From positions 46,507,311 to 46,571,310 of the forward strand of contig OY735224.1 in assembly GCA_963457665.1 (NCBI GenBank): a stretch of DNA of 64,000 bases, given 5' to 3'. The position numbers and the translations under genes are program-made. This DNA comes from Thysanoteuthis rhombus (taxonomy: Eukaryota; Mollusca; Cephalopoda; Oegopsida; Thysanoteuthidae). Positions 21,203 through 31,539 of the stretch are shown piece after piece. The notes under the pieces are model-generated. The model was not told the DNA's origin, searched no databases, and saw only the letters and a program-made list of their open reading frames with translations. Every line of letters starts with the position of its first letter. Within the stretch, counting starts at the first letter, position 1.

Positions 21203-22099
21203 TTGATGACCATTTTGTTTTTACCAAACACTAAGCGAAAGTATACCAAGGGAAGAGGCCGGCTTCAGAAGATGCTACTCGACAATAGACCATCTCCATT
21301 GAATAAACCAACTAAAAGAGAAGGCAGCAGAACACTCGTAGTAGCATTAGTAGACTTCAAGAAATCTCCAAAGTCATTGGTCCAGTATATGTCGAAGTCG
21401 TGCAGCATCTCAAACGACACAGCATTTCCTTCATCAGGCTACATGAAGACTTTTTGTCCTTCCATCTACAGCAAACACACAGAGGACAAAGACACAACGA
21501 TCAGAATAGAGAGTGACGAGTCAGAGAAAGTAGACCACTACATCTACGTAGGACAACGATTCTCTATGAAATCCCCATAAGGAAAAGAAATCAAGCATAG
21601 AATCACTGAAGGTTGGCAAGCCTTGTGGTAGAACTAACTGAACATCCAAAAAGAAGAACATTCAATTAATCCTACAAAAAAAGAAGGGTATACAACCAAT
21701 GCATCCTTCTGATGGTCACTTATGGAGCTGAAACTTGAATACTCTGGGAAGATTGATCCTCATGCTGGGGAACCATGCAAAATGCACATTAGAGAATCGT
21801 ACTCAACCTCACATGGAGAGATCAAAAGACAGCGCATTGTATTACAGTAAAAACAGGGGTCAGTGAAATCACAGAAAACTTAAATGGCAATGGGCTGTGC
21901 TCGTTGCGAGAATGTCAGACAACCGCTGGACATCCCATCTCGCAATGTGGTTCCTAAGAGATCATATGCGAAAACTCAACCGGCAAAATATGAGATGGTG
22001 TGACAAGTTCATGAAGTATTAGCTCTCCAACGCCCACGATAGAGAGGTATGGCAAATCTTCAAGGAAGTCTATGTCCAACGCAGACGCTAAAGGGCTGA
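21203..22099 (+). mobile_element. RTE LINE, broken and internally deleted copy
   Basis: Upstream pieces encode VALVDFKK and ...SESEKVDHYIYVGQ-like RT-region sequence. The later part matches 17640-18470: 'gggtatacaaccaatgcatc', the TYGAET segment, 'acaaccgctggacatccca' and gtctatgtccaacgcagacg. The central RT catalytic box is gone. Multiple frameshifts are present. It is followed at once by (AT)n(GA)n at 22106-22190. Confidence 0.75.
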
Positions 22100-22103
22100 T
22101 TAG

Positions 22104-22105
<2 letters not shown>

Positions 22106-22188
<83 letters not shown>

Positions 22189-22192
22189 AAGA
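22106..22192. repeat. (AT)n(GA)n microsatellite
   Basis: About 25 AT units then 14 GA units, at the 3' end of the RTE copy. Confidence 0.95.
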
Positions 22193-22534
22193 GACATGAT
22201 GAACTGGGCTATATGCTGAGTAGTCAATACTTATCATTCTGGTTATCTAAACAAAGATTTAGACTCAGATAATTATTTGTTATTCAAATCCTGTCGCTCC
22301 TTCTTCAAGCTGTCTTCTATTTCCTGATCTTTTCTTTCACATTGATAGAAGCAACGTTCAGAGGGTGGCAACGTCTTTAACAAATAACATTATTTCCACA
22401 CCTCAGTTATTACCATTGTTGTTATTATTACAATCATCATTACTTTACGATGTTCATTCTTAATTAATAATCAGGAACGATCAGGTGGTGACTTCTTACA
22501 AAGTTGGTGTCTTTGAACACGCTGTAATCATTAT

Positions 22535-22656
22535 CATCATTAGTCTTTTAACGTCCGTCGTTGGACATAGACCTTCCCCAGGATTCGCCACAATTCTCTA
22601 TCATGGGCTCCGCAGAGCCAGTATTTCCTGAATCTATCTAATTCATCTCTCCAGTG
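22535..22656 (-). mobile_element. RTE LINE 3' end
   Basis: The minus-strand 3' terminus (catcattagtcttttaacg, then ttggacatagaccttcccc) truncated after about 120 bp. The usual (GATGAT) tail is next to it on the left. Confidence 0.75.
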
Positions 22657-22869
22657 ATCGAAGCGAGAACCGAAGTAAGCATTCAAGAACTCTTTTTATT
22701 TACCTCAACCAACAAAGCTGAAAGAGCTATATATATCCACTTGTGTCTGTCTGCCTGTCCGTCTCTCCATCGGTCTGGGAGCTACACATTCTTCTCTCTT
22801 CAAGCGTCTGCATCTATCTATCTATGCGTTTATGTGTGTGTGTCTGTGTGCCTCTGATCAAATTTCTGG

Positions 22870-23118
22870 GTTATAATCGCACAAATGGTCCGCCCAACCA
22901 ACCAGCCAAGTGGACTACAGATTCTTCTCTCTTTGCTTGTCTGTGTTTGTGCCTGTATGTCTCTCTAAGTGGCTACAACCTTGAAATTTAGTATCGGTAC
23001 ACCACTAAGCACTATCTAACTTTTTTTTTTCGAAAAAGTGATTTTTGGGATGTGTTTTTGGGACCAACAACGCCAAAATGTTGTGCTGCTATCTATAGAT
23101 CAATTTGAATGAATATTT
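22870..23118 (+). repeat. repeat R1 (MITE-like), copy
   Basis: It contains accaaccagccaagtgg, agattcttctctctttg, gtacaccactaagcacc-like and 'ggaccaacaacgccaaaat', the core words of family R1. The left end is diverged and the 3' end is truncated. Confidence 0.6.
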
Positions 23119-23299
23119 CTTATATATATAAATATCTCCGAGAGTTCTGATTGAATTTCAATGATATTTTGAAGAAAGGCAGTGAATTCAAATTGAATAA
23201 GAGCAGATCCAAAATTTTTTTCCACACCTGCATCATAGTTGTATGATCACACCGCACAATATCGCCAAAAGTTCTCAATGAATATCAATTAAATTTTGG

Positions 23300-23975
23300 A
23301 GGCCCGAAGTTGTTTTTTACTTGTTTGTTTCTGAAACTCCCAAAAAGTTTTTATAGGAAGGGCCAATTTACAACGTAAGTTTATGCTGAATATGTCTGGC
23401 AGTGTTCATATTCGTGTTTTGAAGATGAAGATGTTCAAGTGATACCACAAGATGTGTGAGAAGTAACTTATTCATTGATCAACTTGCTTCCCAATTTATC
23501 AATGGACCACTCCCAAAAGGCACTGGTCACGTGAGACTTTAATAAAGACTTGAAGGTGAATGATACGCCTGAAACATGCCTACTTAGTCACTCAATAGAA
23601 ACTGTCACGTGACGGGGGTCTTTCACCAACATACCGTCTTTGGGGTGATCAATTAAAAAAAATTGGCAATGGGATGATCTAATAATAAATTACTTCTCTC
23701 GCCTTTTTGTTGGGGAGCGTTCACTGAAAGAAGTCCGAATTTTCAAAATAAAAGCAGTTTCACGAACTACGGATCAATTTAGCATAAACATACATTGCAA
23801 ATTGAACCCCTACCGGAATCCTATTTTGAATGAGAAATTGAAAGAGAAAAAATCTTTCTAGACATAACGAGTAAATGTTAATACTTTCAGCACTTTAGCT
23901 CCATTGGTATCGCTTGTATGACCGACACATACTCGCTTAAAAAAACGTATGTTGACAGTTTTGGTTGATGGTTTC
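23300..23975 (+). repeat. dispersed repeat R3, longest copy
   Basis: It shares long blocks with 51590-52080 and 52725-53150, for example gaattttcaaaa, 'catacattgcaaattgaacc' and agctcc(a/t)ttggta. Inverted copies lie at 28235-28540, 60185-60395 and 63110-63265. No coding frame. Class unknown. Confidence 0.6.
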
Positions 23976-23984
23976 TAATTCAAT

Positions 23985-24035
23985 TACATCATCATCATCA
24001 TCGTCAGTCTTTTAATGTCAATCGTTGGACAAAAC
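23985..24035 (-). mobile_element. RTE LINE 3' terminal scrap
   Basis: catcatcatcatcgtcagtc followed by ttggac is the RTE 3' end with its trinucleotide tail. Only about 50 bp remain. From 24040 to 24528 there is AT-rich DNA without recognised features. Confidence 0.55.
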
Positions 24036-24529
24036 AAGGTGATCATCCCCGCTGAATTCAGCCTGAAAGTTGCTGCCCAAGTGTTGTGAGAGGGACACGT
24101 ATTTTTCTTATCATTTGTACATATCGAATAGTATTTTTACGACTGCTGCATCTATTCTTTACTATTTCTATTCTCTTAATAGCATTATCACGTAAGCTTG
24201 ACTAATAACCTTTCATGCATATCGATACTTCTGTGTCTTATATGCGACTGGAAAAAAAACTGTTGATATTTCGTATCATTGTTTTTTTATGCATTTATTA
24301 ACTTCATGCGATCTATAAAGTCAAGCTTTACTAGAAGATAACTAAAATCCCTTTTCCATGTCAGACTGAAGTCTTTAATTGGTAAGTCCTTTTTTACACT
24401 TTCACTTTGTGTAAAGTAACATTTCATTCATGATTTTTATGCGTGTCTTGTTCGATAATGATCAAGACATCACACATTTTTTTCGAACATTAATTTCATA
24501 TTTTTATCTTTTTTTTTTTTAAATTTCAG

Positions 24530-25870
24530 TTTGTCAAGCTGCTTGTTTTTTCTCCCCCGAGTATGGTATTAGTGTTTACGACAAGGTTATGAATAAGACA
24601 CAGGATGAATCTGTTCGCAGAAAAAAATTCCTGACCCGAAAATCAGCCAGCGAAACCCGTGCAAAGATTCTGAGTTCAAAGGTCAAAGTACAGGGCCCCA
24701 AAGATTGTTGAGTTGCTTTGCCCACGACAACGAGATATTTCTAATCATCAACGTGGCTGACTCAGAGACATGTAATCGACACTTCGAGTGCCCAGTCGAA
24801 GGACATTACTTATACAGCACTAATGTTGTCTTTTCACCAAAGAGTGAAATTATGGCAAGATATTACAAAGCCCATTTACTTGGAGAAACCTGGTTTAATC
24901 AGGCAAAATCGGCCAAAGCGTATATTTTTGACACCCCGTTCGGCAAATTTGCAACTTTTAATTGTTTCGATGTCCTCTTTCAAAAAGCCGACTATTGAAC
25001 TAATCGAAAAATACAACATGCGTAACATAGCTTTTTCCCACTGCCTGGATTAAGCTAGCTCCGATATTTCGATTGATTCGAATACACCCGACCTTTGCTC
25101 GGGGTGCAAAGGTCATTTTTTTTTTATCTGCAAATCTTCACGCACTGCAGACGAAATCCTACGGTAGCGGGATATACACACCTAATGGGGCTGCAGCTTA
25201 TTGTTACAGACCAAACAGCGAACACGGTAAATTGATCGTGGCTGACATACAACAGATCTACGATGATAAGATGGGGTCGACGATTGAAAGACAATTCATT
25301 TATTCACAAGAAACCAAGACGAAAGATGATATTGTGGTAATATAATCGCAGCAAAAATTCCTTTCAAGTTTAAGCATCTGAAAATCCTGTCTGGATCGGT
25401 GACAGTTTGTTGTAAATCGTTCTGTTGTGAAGCCACAAATGTGATCAAAAGTCCGTTCCAAGAAATATAGGGGTCGGGCGCCTACAATGGCTATACGCTT
25501 TCAGCCAATGACAAATTGTACCTCGATGTTTGTTTGCTACTGAAGTGTCCTTCCTCAAAAGTGTGGTACGGAAATCACCAGCGCCAAGACCGTATTCAGC
25601 CGCATCTCGCTGCAAATCACTGGTTTTTCAAGTAAATACGTGTATCCCTGTGTTGTGTCAATGGACTGAGATCGCTACAAGCTGGTCCCCCAATACTTTG
25701 ACTTATTCAAGGAGGAAAGGAATACGAACTCGACCGGGGAAGAAAGTAACTCTACATTCAGCCACTTTCATCGGACGGGATTATTCGGGAATGTTGTTTT
25801 GGGGGACAAGCCCCCAAGCATAAAAACTCCGTCATCACTAGCTTGATCATACGGCCCATTAAAAATATTG
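24530..25870 (+). pseudogene. pantetheinase/biotinidase-like (vanin family) pseudogene
   Basis: An intron acceptor (aaatttcag, AG at 24528-24529) leads into a nitrilase-fold remnant. In order one reads FSPEYGIS (catalytic Glu), IPDPKIS and QRLLSCFAHDNEIFL, then STNVVFSPKSEIMARYYKAH (catalytic Lys) and GKFATFNCFDVLF (catalytic Cys). SANLHALQTKSYGSGIYTP, GKLIVADI and a CLLLKC block follow. These match vanins and biotinidase, which cleave pantetheine or biotin amides outside the cell. The pieces lie in different frames, with at least four breaks (an A-run shift near 24620, shifts near 24990 and 25060, stops after 25345). Retention of the splice acceptor indicates a duplicated gene, not a retrocopy. 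Upstream exons with the signal peptide were not found. Confidence 0.85.
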
Positions 25871-26047
25871 TATATATTTTATACTTGACAAAAAATTTCT
25901 ATGTTGGGAATCTTTGAACGGAGCAATCGTCATAATTCTCTAACTTTAAGTAACAATATTTGATTTCAGATTTATGCAAAGTCTATAAATGTGTATAAGT
26001 AGAGTCATGAATCTCTCTTACTGGACAGTCTACCAAGAATTTGTCTT

Positions 26048-26580
26048 TCATCATCAGTCTTTTAATGTCCGTCGTTGGACATAGACCATCCCCAGGATTC
26101 GCTACAATTCTTCATCATGGGCGTCGCAGAGCCAGTACTTTCTGGATTTGTCTATCTCGTCTCTCCATCTAATATTCTGCCGGCCTCAGTTGCACATGTG
26201 ATCTCGGAGGATCCATGTCGTGAGTCGCAATATCCATCAGTAGTCCACCATTCTTGCAACATGGCCAGCTCACTGCCATTTGAGATTTTTAATGGATTCT
26301 ATGATGTCCCTGACCCTTGTCTTTTCCCAGATGTACTGTGCTGTCTGGTGGTCTCTCCATGTGAGGCCCAGCATAATTCTTTCATGTGCACATTGCATGG
26401 TTCTCAATTTGCAGATCTGTCTCTTGGTTAGGTTCCATGTTTCAGCTCCATAAGTGACAACTGGGAGGACGCATTGGTTATGCACCCTTCTGTTTAGGAG
26501 GAATGAGATCTTATTTTTGAAGGTTGAGCTTGCTCTGCTAAAGGCTTACCATCTTAGTGTGATTTTTTGCTTGATTTCTT
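26048..26580 (-). mobile_element. RTE LINE, 3' part, well preserved
   Basis: On the minus strand it encodes VVTYGAETWNLTKRQICKLR, then LTWRDHQTAQYIWEK, DIIESIKNLKWQ and on to the WRDELDKFRKYW region and the 3' end. Unlike the copies at 17.8 and 35.3 kb it runs through the site where X is joined without interruption. It ends in catcatcagtc, the LINE 3' end. Confidence 0.8.
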
Positions 26581-26796
26581 CTTTTGAATTTTTAAAAATT
26601 TGTTTTTTACCAACGAATAAATAAAAATAATCATCAATATGGAATGAATCATTTTTTGCCACACTTTTTATCATAAATAAGCGACATAATATAGGTAATT
26701 GTGAATGGATCTTCCCCCAAATTTATCTACTTTTTTTATTGCCCACCCTTCTGTTAAAAGGTGTCCAAATGGATCACAGGTCTATCTAGTAAATTT

Positions 26797-26892
<96 letters not shown>
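26797..26892. repeat. (AT)n(GT)n microsatellite
   Basis: About 28 AT units then about 15 GT units. Between 26900 and 27290 no element was recognised. Confidence 0.95.
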
Positions 26893-26894
<2 letters not shown>

Positions 26895-27289
26895 TATTGT
26901 GGATGAGAAGTGATCTGACCGGATGTTGATGAAAATGACAATTTGAAGGTGAAGATAAAAGCTCAAGAGGTAGGTGTTAAATGATCGATACAGCATCGAG
27001 AAAAAATTTGCCTTTTTCATGTAAACAGCAAATTTTTTATTGGTGAACTGCCACAAATATTTTTTCTCTGAAAAACATGGCTGGCCCCTGTTGATATGCA
27101 TCAAACTACCCCCCATGGAATAATGAAATATTTTGAGATGTAGCACTCACCTATTGAGCTTTTCTTTTCACCTTCCAATTATCATTTTCATCTACATGTA
27201 TGTATATATACATATATAAACATATATATTGTGTTTTTGTAGTGGCTGCAAAAGAAATCTCTCCATGGAAAACTCAAAATTAAACTCAA

Positions 27290-27450
27290 GTTGCCACCAC
27301 AGTCAATAATTGAACAACTGTAGCATCAAAATTTGAAGTCGTATAAAAAAAAAAAAAACTCCGAAGAATAAATATGGTCTGAATGAATTTTGTTTACAAC
27401 ATAATTGATGATCACTGGGAAAATCCGTTAATCTGTGCATTTTGTTTGCT
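27290..27450 (+). repeat. repeat R4, partial copy
   Basis: 'tcaataattgaacaactgta' and gcatcaaaatttgaagtcgt are shared with 58545 and 57550; 39395 is a diverged copy. It is followed by gaataaatatggtc. No coding capacity. Confidence 0.6.
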
Positions 27451-27464
27451 GCTTTTGGAGCAAC

Positions 27465-27810
27465 TATAACTCTGGGTTGCAGTCATAGGATGGCGTAAGC
27501 TTACAACTGAAGAGAAATCCTATGCTTTGGCCAAGCTTGACGGAGGAGCTGCAATGATTCTTGTGGCGCAAGATATTGAAGGGCAAATTGAGACAGTTTA
27601 TAACCAGATAAAAGGTGGTACTACAAAGTGGAAACTTACTACTTGGAGCAAGAAGACCTTTCCCTCTCCTGAAAAGCTTTTTAAACATTAAGTAAAAGGT
27701 AACCGTACCTCGTCGGCTACAAGATCGAAGAGAAAGTTTACCGATATCCTGCTCGATCTCACTGAGAGGACAATACACCACCATCTACAAAAGCACTTTT
27801 TTTTCTTTTT
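27465..27810 (+). mobile_element. Tc1/mariner-like transposase N-terminal remnant
   Basis: The plus strand encodes RKLTTEEKSYALAKLDGG followed by an HTH-like segment with VYNQIK, and after breaks a RTIHHHLQK-like block. These resemble the paired HTH domain of Tc1-type transposases (DGG...SVA...TVxxxxK and RTIQHRLQ). The DDE catalytic part was not found nearby. The long minus-strand frame here is a shadow. Confidence 0.5.
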
Positions 27811-28234
27811 TTTAAAGAAAAATTTCAAATAAAATTAAATCAATTCATCCTCTGGGCTATAGTGGGGGTACAATACTGATCCCTTCATGTCATTTTTTGA
27901 AGCAAGTGGGGTCTGGCAGTACCCATCTCTCTAAGTAACCAATGGTCCTATCAATTAGAATCTACTATAAATAGAACAGTCATGTCTGTCATACTTATGC
28001 TGACCAAACAGGCTTTTAGTTGATTCACAAATTTTCTGTACTGTTAAAAACCGCACTGTTCAAGTCTTATATTTTGATTTTTTTTTCTTTAGCTCATACT
28101 TAGTTGCACAGCATGGGGGTTTTTCGAGATAAACCAGATTTAGATAGGGAACAGATAAAAATCTAAACTGTAAAGAAATTAATATTAAATCTGGGAGTAA
28201 AGTATTAGAAAATCTTATTTTATGTGTCTAAAGA

Positions 28235-28540
28235 AAGTTGTGGAGCTTGATGGCTGAAATTTTGAACATGTACACCTTACGATGTCTAGAAAACTGTCTG
28301 AAAAAAAAAAAAAAAAAAAAAAAAAAAACAACTTCATAGTTGGAAGGGGAATTTCTATTTACAATGTGTGTTTATGCGAAGTTGGTCCCCAAGTTTGTGT
28401 CCGGTAGCATTCATGCTTGTTTTTTGTTTTTTTTGGCGATAGTGGTCATAGTGAGAGAACTGATTCTTTCATTAACCGACCCCTTTACAAATTTTCTAAT
28501 TGATCACCCCCAACGGGGCATGCTGTCAAAAGACGAGTAG
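28235..28540 (-). repeat. repeat R3, inverted copy
   Basis: Its reverse complement matches 23640-23830 ('ggggtgatcaattaaaaaa' type start, aacatacattgcaaattg type end). A 27-bp A-run lies at 28302-28328. From 28541 to 29090 I see no recognisable feature. Confidence 0.55.
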
Positions 28541-29094
28541 CACAATAGAGAGCATAGAAATACTAAAATTGAGTGGCATTGACATTGTTACATTTGCACA
28601 AACATTCAGAGCGTACAAACTCGTATTATCACAAGAAGATGGTTTTGTTATTTGTTTAATGGCGGTTTGCAGAAATTCCAGTGATCCAACAGAAAAATGG
28701 AATGTATGAAGAACACTTTATACTTTCAACACCATCATTGACTTTTTTTTATCTCAACTTTAGGGAATGGCCTTGACAGAGGTACGTTATCTCTGGGGGG
28801 ATAGCTTGTTATTTATGTGACCCTGTCGTCCTGTATATAAAAGCAAGGATGAGTTGGATTAAGGACATATATTGACCTACTTTTCTCATCTTAGATAATA
28901 GTATTACTTTAATTTCGCGTCTCAAATGCCACCCTCGTCAGCATTCCTGTTGCACCAAGCACAGGATAAGAGGAAGTAGGGTTATTTGAGTCAGAACCAC
29001 AGTTATTGGAAGTACGAAATGAAAAAATGAATTTCATCAAATAATCTTCAGTCTGAATAGAGCTAAAAAATTTCACTCCACCTTTTTGGGGGCT

Positions 29095-29500
29095 TTTGGC
29101 TGTGATCAAAGTATAGTATCTGTTCCATGGCATTATTTCTATTATTATTTCAATTATTATTCAGACTATCCTCATCTTTGTTGTTTTTCATACAACGTTT
29201 CGCCCGTTGTACTCTACGGCCTTCATCAGGTATCATCTCAAAAATTCAGGGAAACACTGTTCCATAGCATTGACCAAGGTGCAGAATCAGCATTTTCACG
29301 GCCACTAGTCCCGAGAGGGGTTGGCGGGTTCTCTCAGTCCGGGTGTGCTGGTGCAATGTCGTAGCCAATGAGGGATACTGAAGCTCTGCATTGCTGAGTG
29401 CATTGAGGCCTTGGTATCCGTTCTAGGACCTCAAATAAATTACTCGGTCCAGTCACAGGGAAGCATTTTGCCCTGGTGGGCGGTGACGTCACATTGCACT
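29095..29500 (-). repeat. repeat R5, copy split by a SINE-A insertion
   Basis: The minus strand shares atgccatggaacagatacta, 'ccctcattggcta' and gcaccagcacac with 39690-40115 on the plus strand. The block is GC-richer than its surroundings. Position 29135-29257 is a younger SINE-A insertion. Confidence 0.6.
29135..29257 (-). mobile_element. SINE-A 3' fragment with target-site duplication
   Basis: It is flanked by TGTTCCATGGCATT (29121-29134) and TGTTCCATAGCATT (29258-29271), 13 of 14 identical. The insert is the reverse complement of the SINE-A 3' end: AAT-rich tail, 'attcagactatcctcat', cttcatcagg. Comparison with the uninterrupted R5 copy near 40071 shows the pre-insertion sequence. Confidence 0.85.
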
Positions 29501-29579
29501 AAGAGGAATGGTTCGGGTTTGTCCTGACCTCTTGACAATACTAGTTGTGGCAAATAGAGGAATTTTTAGGGGTCTTACA

Positions 29580-30200
29580 TCCCACGTTATAAATGACCTT
29601 GTGCCACATCTTGTAAATAAGGAAAAGAAGTTCAAGTGGAATCTATAGGAGTGGTCTTCATTTCTCTTTCTTCACACAGAACTGGCAGGGTGAATGAATT
29701 TGACAAAGAAATAAAAAGGATTATGAAAACATAACCAAAAATAAGCAAAGTAATTCCTAAAAGAAATATCCGGATTCAAGTTATCGAATTTTCTTTCTTT
29801 CCTTCAAAGGAACACTAAAAACTTCATGGACGAAGGTTCAGAGACCCACTTTTTTTCTGGTACTAGTAAAATACAGGAAGCAACGAGAAGCAAAAAAAAA
29901 TGTTATTTTAATGTACAGAGGTTTTAAAATTAAAAATAGAATTAGAAAAAAAATAAAAGGAATTATTTTCTCCAAGTATTTCATAGAAGCTGAAGTTTTT
30001 GTTTGAACAGTATGTTTCTAGATATATTCACTTGCTACAATGTTGCATTAAAACAAATCATAAAATAACTTTGAATAAAATCGTGCATCAAATTAAGATT
30101 TGTTTTATAATAAAATAATCCTAGAAAGATCAGTCACACGGCAAAGAGGAGACTATAAGTAAAGAGTGAGTTTAAGGGATTGATTTGGACTAATACTTGC
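29580..30200. other. AT-rich intergenic DNA, no feature recognised
   Basis: No coding frame, tRNA-like or repeat signal could be supported here. Confidence 0.5.
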
Positions 30201-30204
30201 CACA

Positions 30205-30400
30205 GAGTCCCGTCAGTTAAGCGGTAGGTACAGTCACATGTTGAGCAAGCCACCGTCCAGTATAGAGGGTGTTGGGTTTGATTCTCACCTGGAACTTATC
30301 TTTTATTCCGACCCGCACTGTTAATTGATATACTCGCTGCTGAAAGGAACCCGGCCCGAGTTTAGCAGCGATAAAAAGCAACAACAATTAAGATGAAGAT
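30205..30400 (+). mobile_element. tRNA-derived SINE-like sequence (SINE-D)
   Basis: gtcagttaagcggtaggtac near 30212 resembles an A box and gggtttgattc at 30275-30285 a B box. A non-tRNA part containing cccgagtttagcagcg and aaaagcaacaac follows. Only one copy is visible in the window, so family status is inferred from the promoter layout. 30420-31450 shows nothing further. Confidence 0.5.
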
Positions 30401-31451
30401 AAATAGCAGCAAAAGTCAATAGTACATCATCTACTAAGAAGAATAAAAGATGAAAATTAGAACAGGTAGTTCGTTAAACACCTGCGCAAATTTTTGAGAA
30501 ACTGATAACACCACATATCTCTTACTATTATTTAGTGAAGGTAAATAGTATTAGAAACCAATGATAATGATTTGATACTTCATCCATTAAAATAAACAAA
30601 AATAAAACCAGATTATTTGTTGCATACTTGCGACACTCAAACTTCTTTATCAGCTCAAATTTCTGAGAAACTGATAAGACCACACATTTCTTAGTAAGAC
30701 CTGTACGGCCCCTTGGTTGGAAAGCCATCTTAAGTGATAACCTTAAGAAAGCACAGTACATCTAGAGGTTATGGAGGAGGTAAATGAGTAAATAGCACCT
30801 CCACCAATAGATTAAATGAAGCAGGTGGAGCAAAATTTGTGAACAATGTGTGGCCTGATTAGATTTCTCAAAATTGAAGGCGGATATTCCAACAACCGGA
30901 CAAAATCAGACAGAGGAAAGGGAGTTATGTAAGCATGGCTATTTCGATCCAGATATGCTCCTGCAATGAGATCGCAGTTTATATTATAACATGGATCTAT
31001 CGACCTTTCTATCCTTCAACTTGGTGATGAAACAAAAATTAATAGATAAATATAATTAATGAACCGAGATCATGATTTTCCGAAGGATGGTACGTATACA
31101 GAGATTTTGCTTCCGGAAACATCAAAATCAATTTAGGTGGGGGCCTAAAATCGAAGAATTTCCGAAGTCTGACTGATTTAAGTTTTCATATCAGGCACAT
31201 AGGGCAAAAACAGATATGTTCAAAATTGGGAGCAGCCATCTATGCCACCTACCAGTCACAGTGCGCACTAAAAGACAAGACCGGCATTTTCAAATATTTC
31301 CATGGTGGACAAAATATTAACGATGAATAGATTTTGTCCGGTATTTCCAAAATCTGGTGAAAAGAGGTCCATACATCGGGTTTATGATACATACTTTTTT
31401 ATGGTAAAGAACAAAACTCTGAATTCTCATGAAAATGTAACGATTGATAGC

Positions 31452-31457
31452 TTTAAT
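31452..31457 (-). terminator. candidate polyadenylation signal of AIMP1
   Basis: ATTAAA on the minus strand, about 85 nt after the AIMP1 stop codon. It is a common variant hexamer; no AATAAA is closer. Confidence 0.35.
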
Positions 31458-31539
31458 GTTGTCGAACTTTTTGAAGCATATTTCAACAATGTACTTAAAA
31501 ATTCACCCCTTGAAATGGGGAAAAAAATGATGTTGAAAA

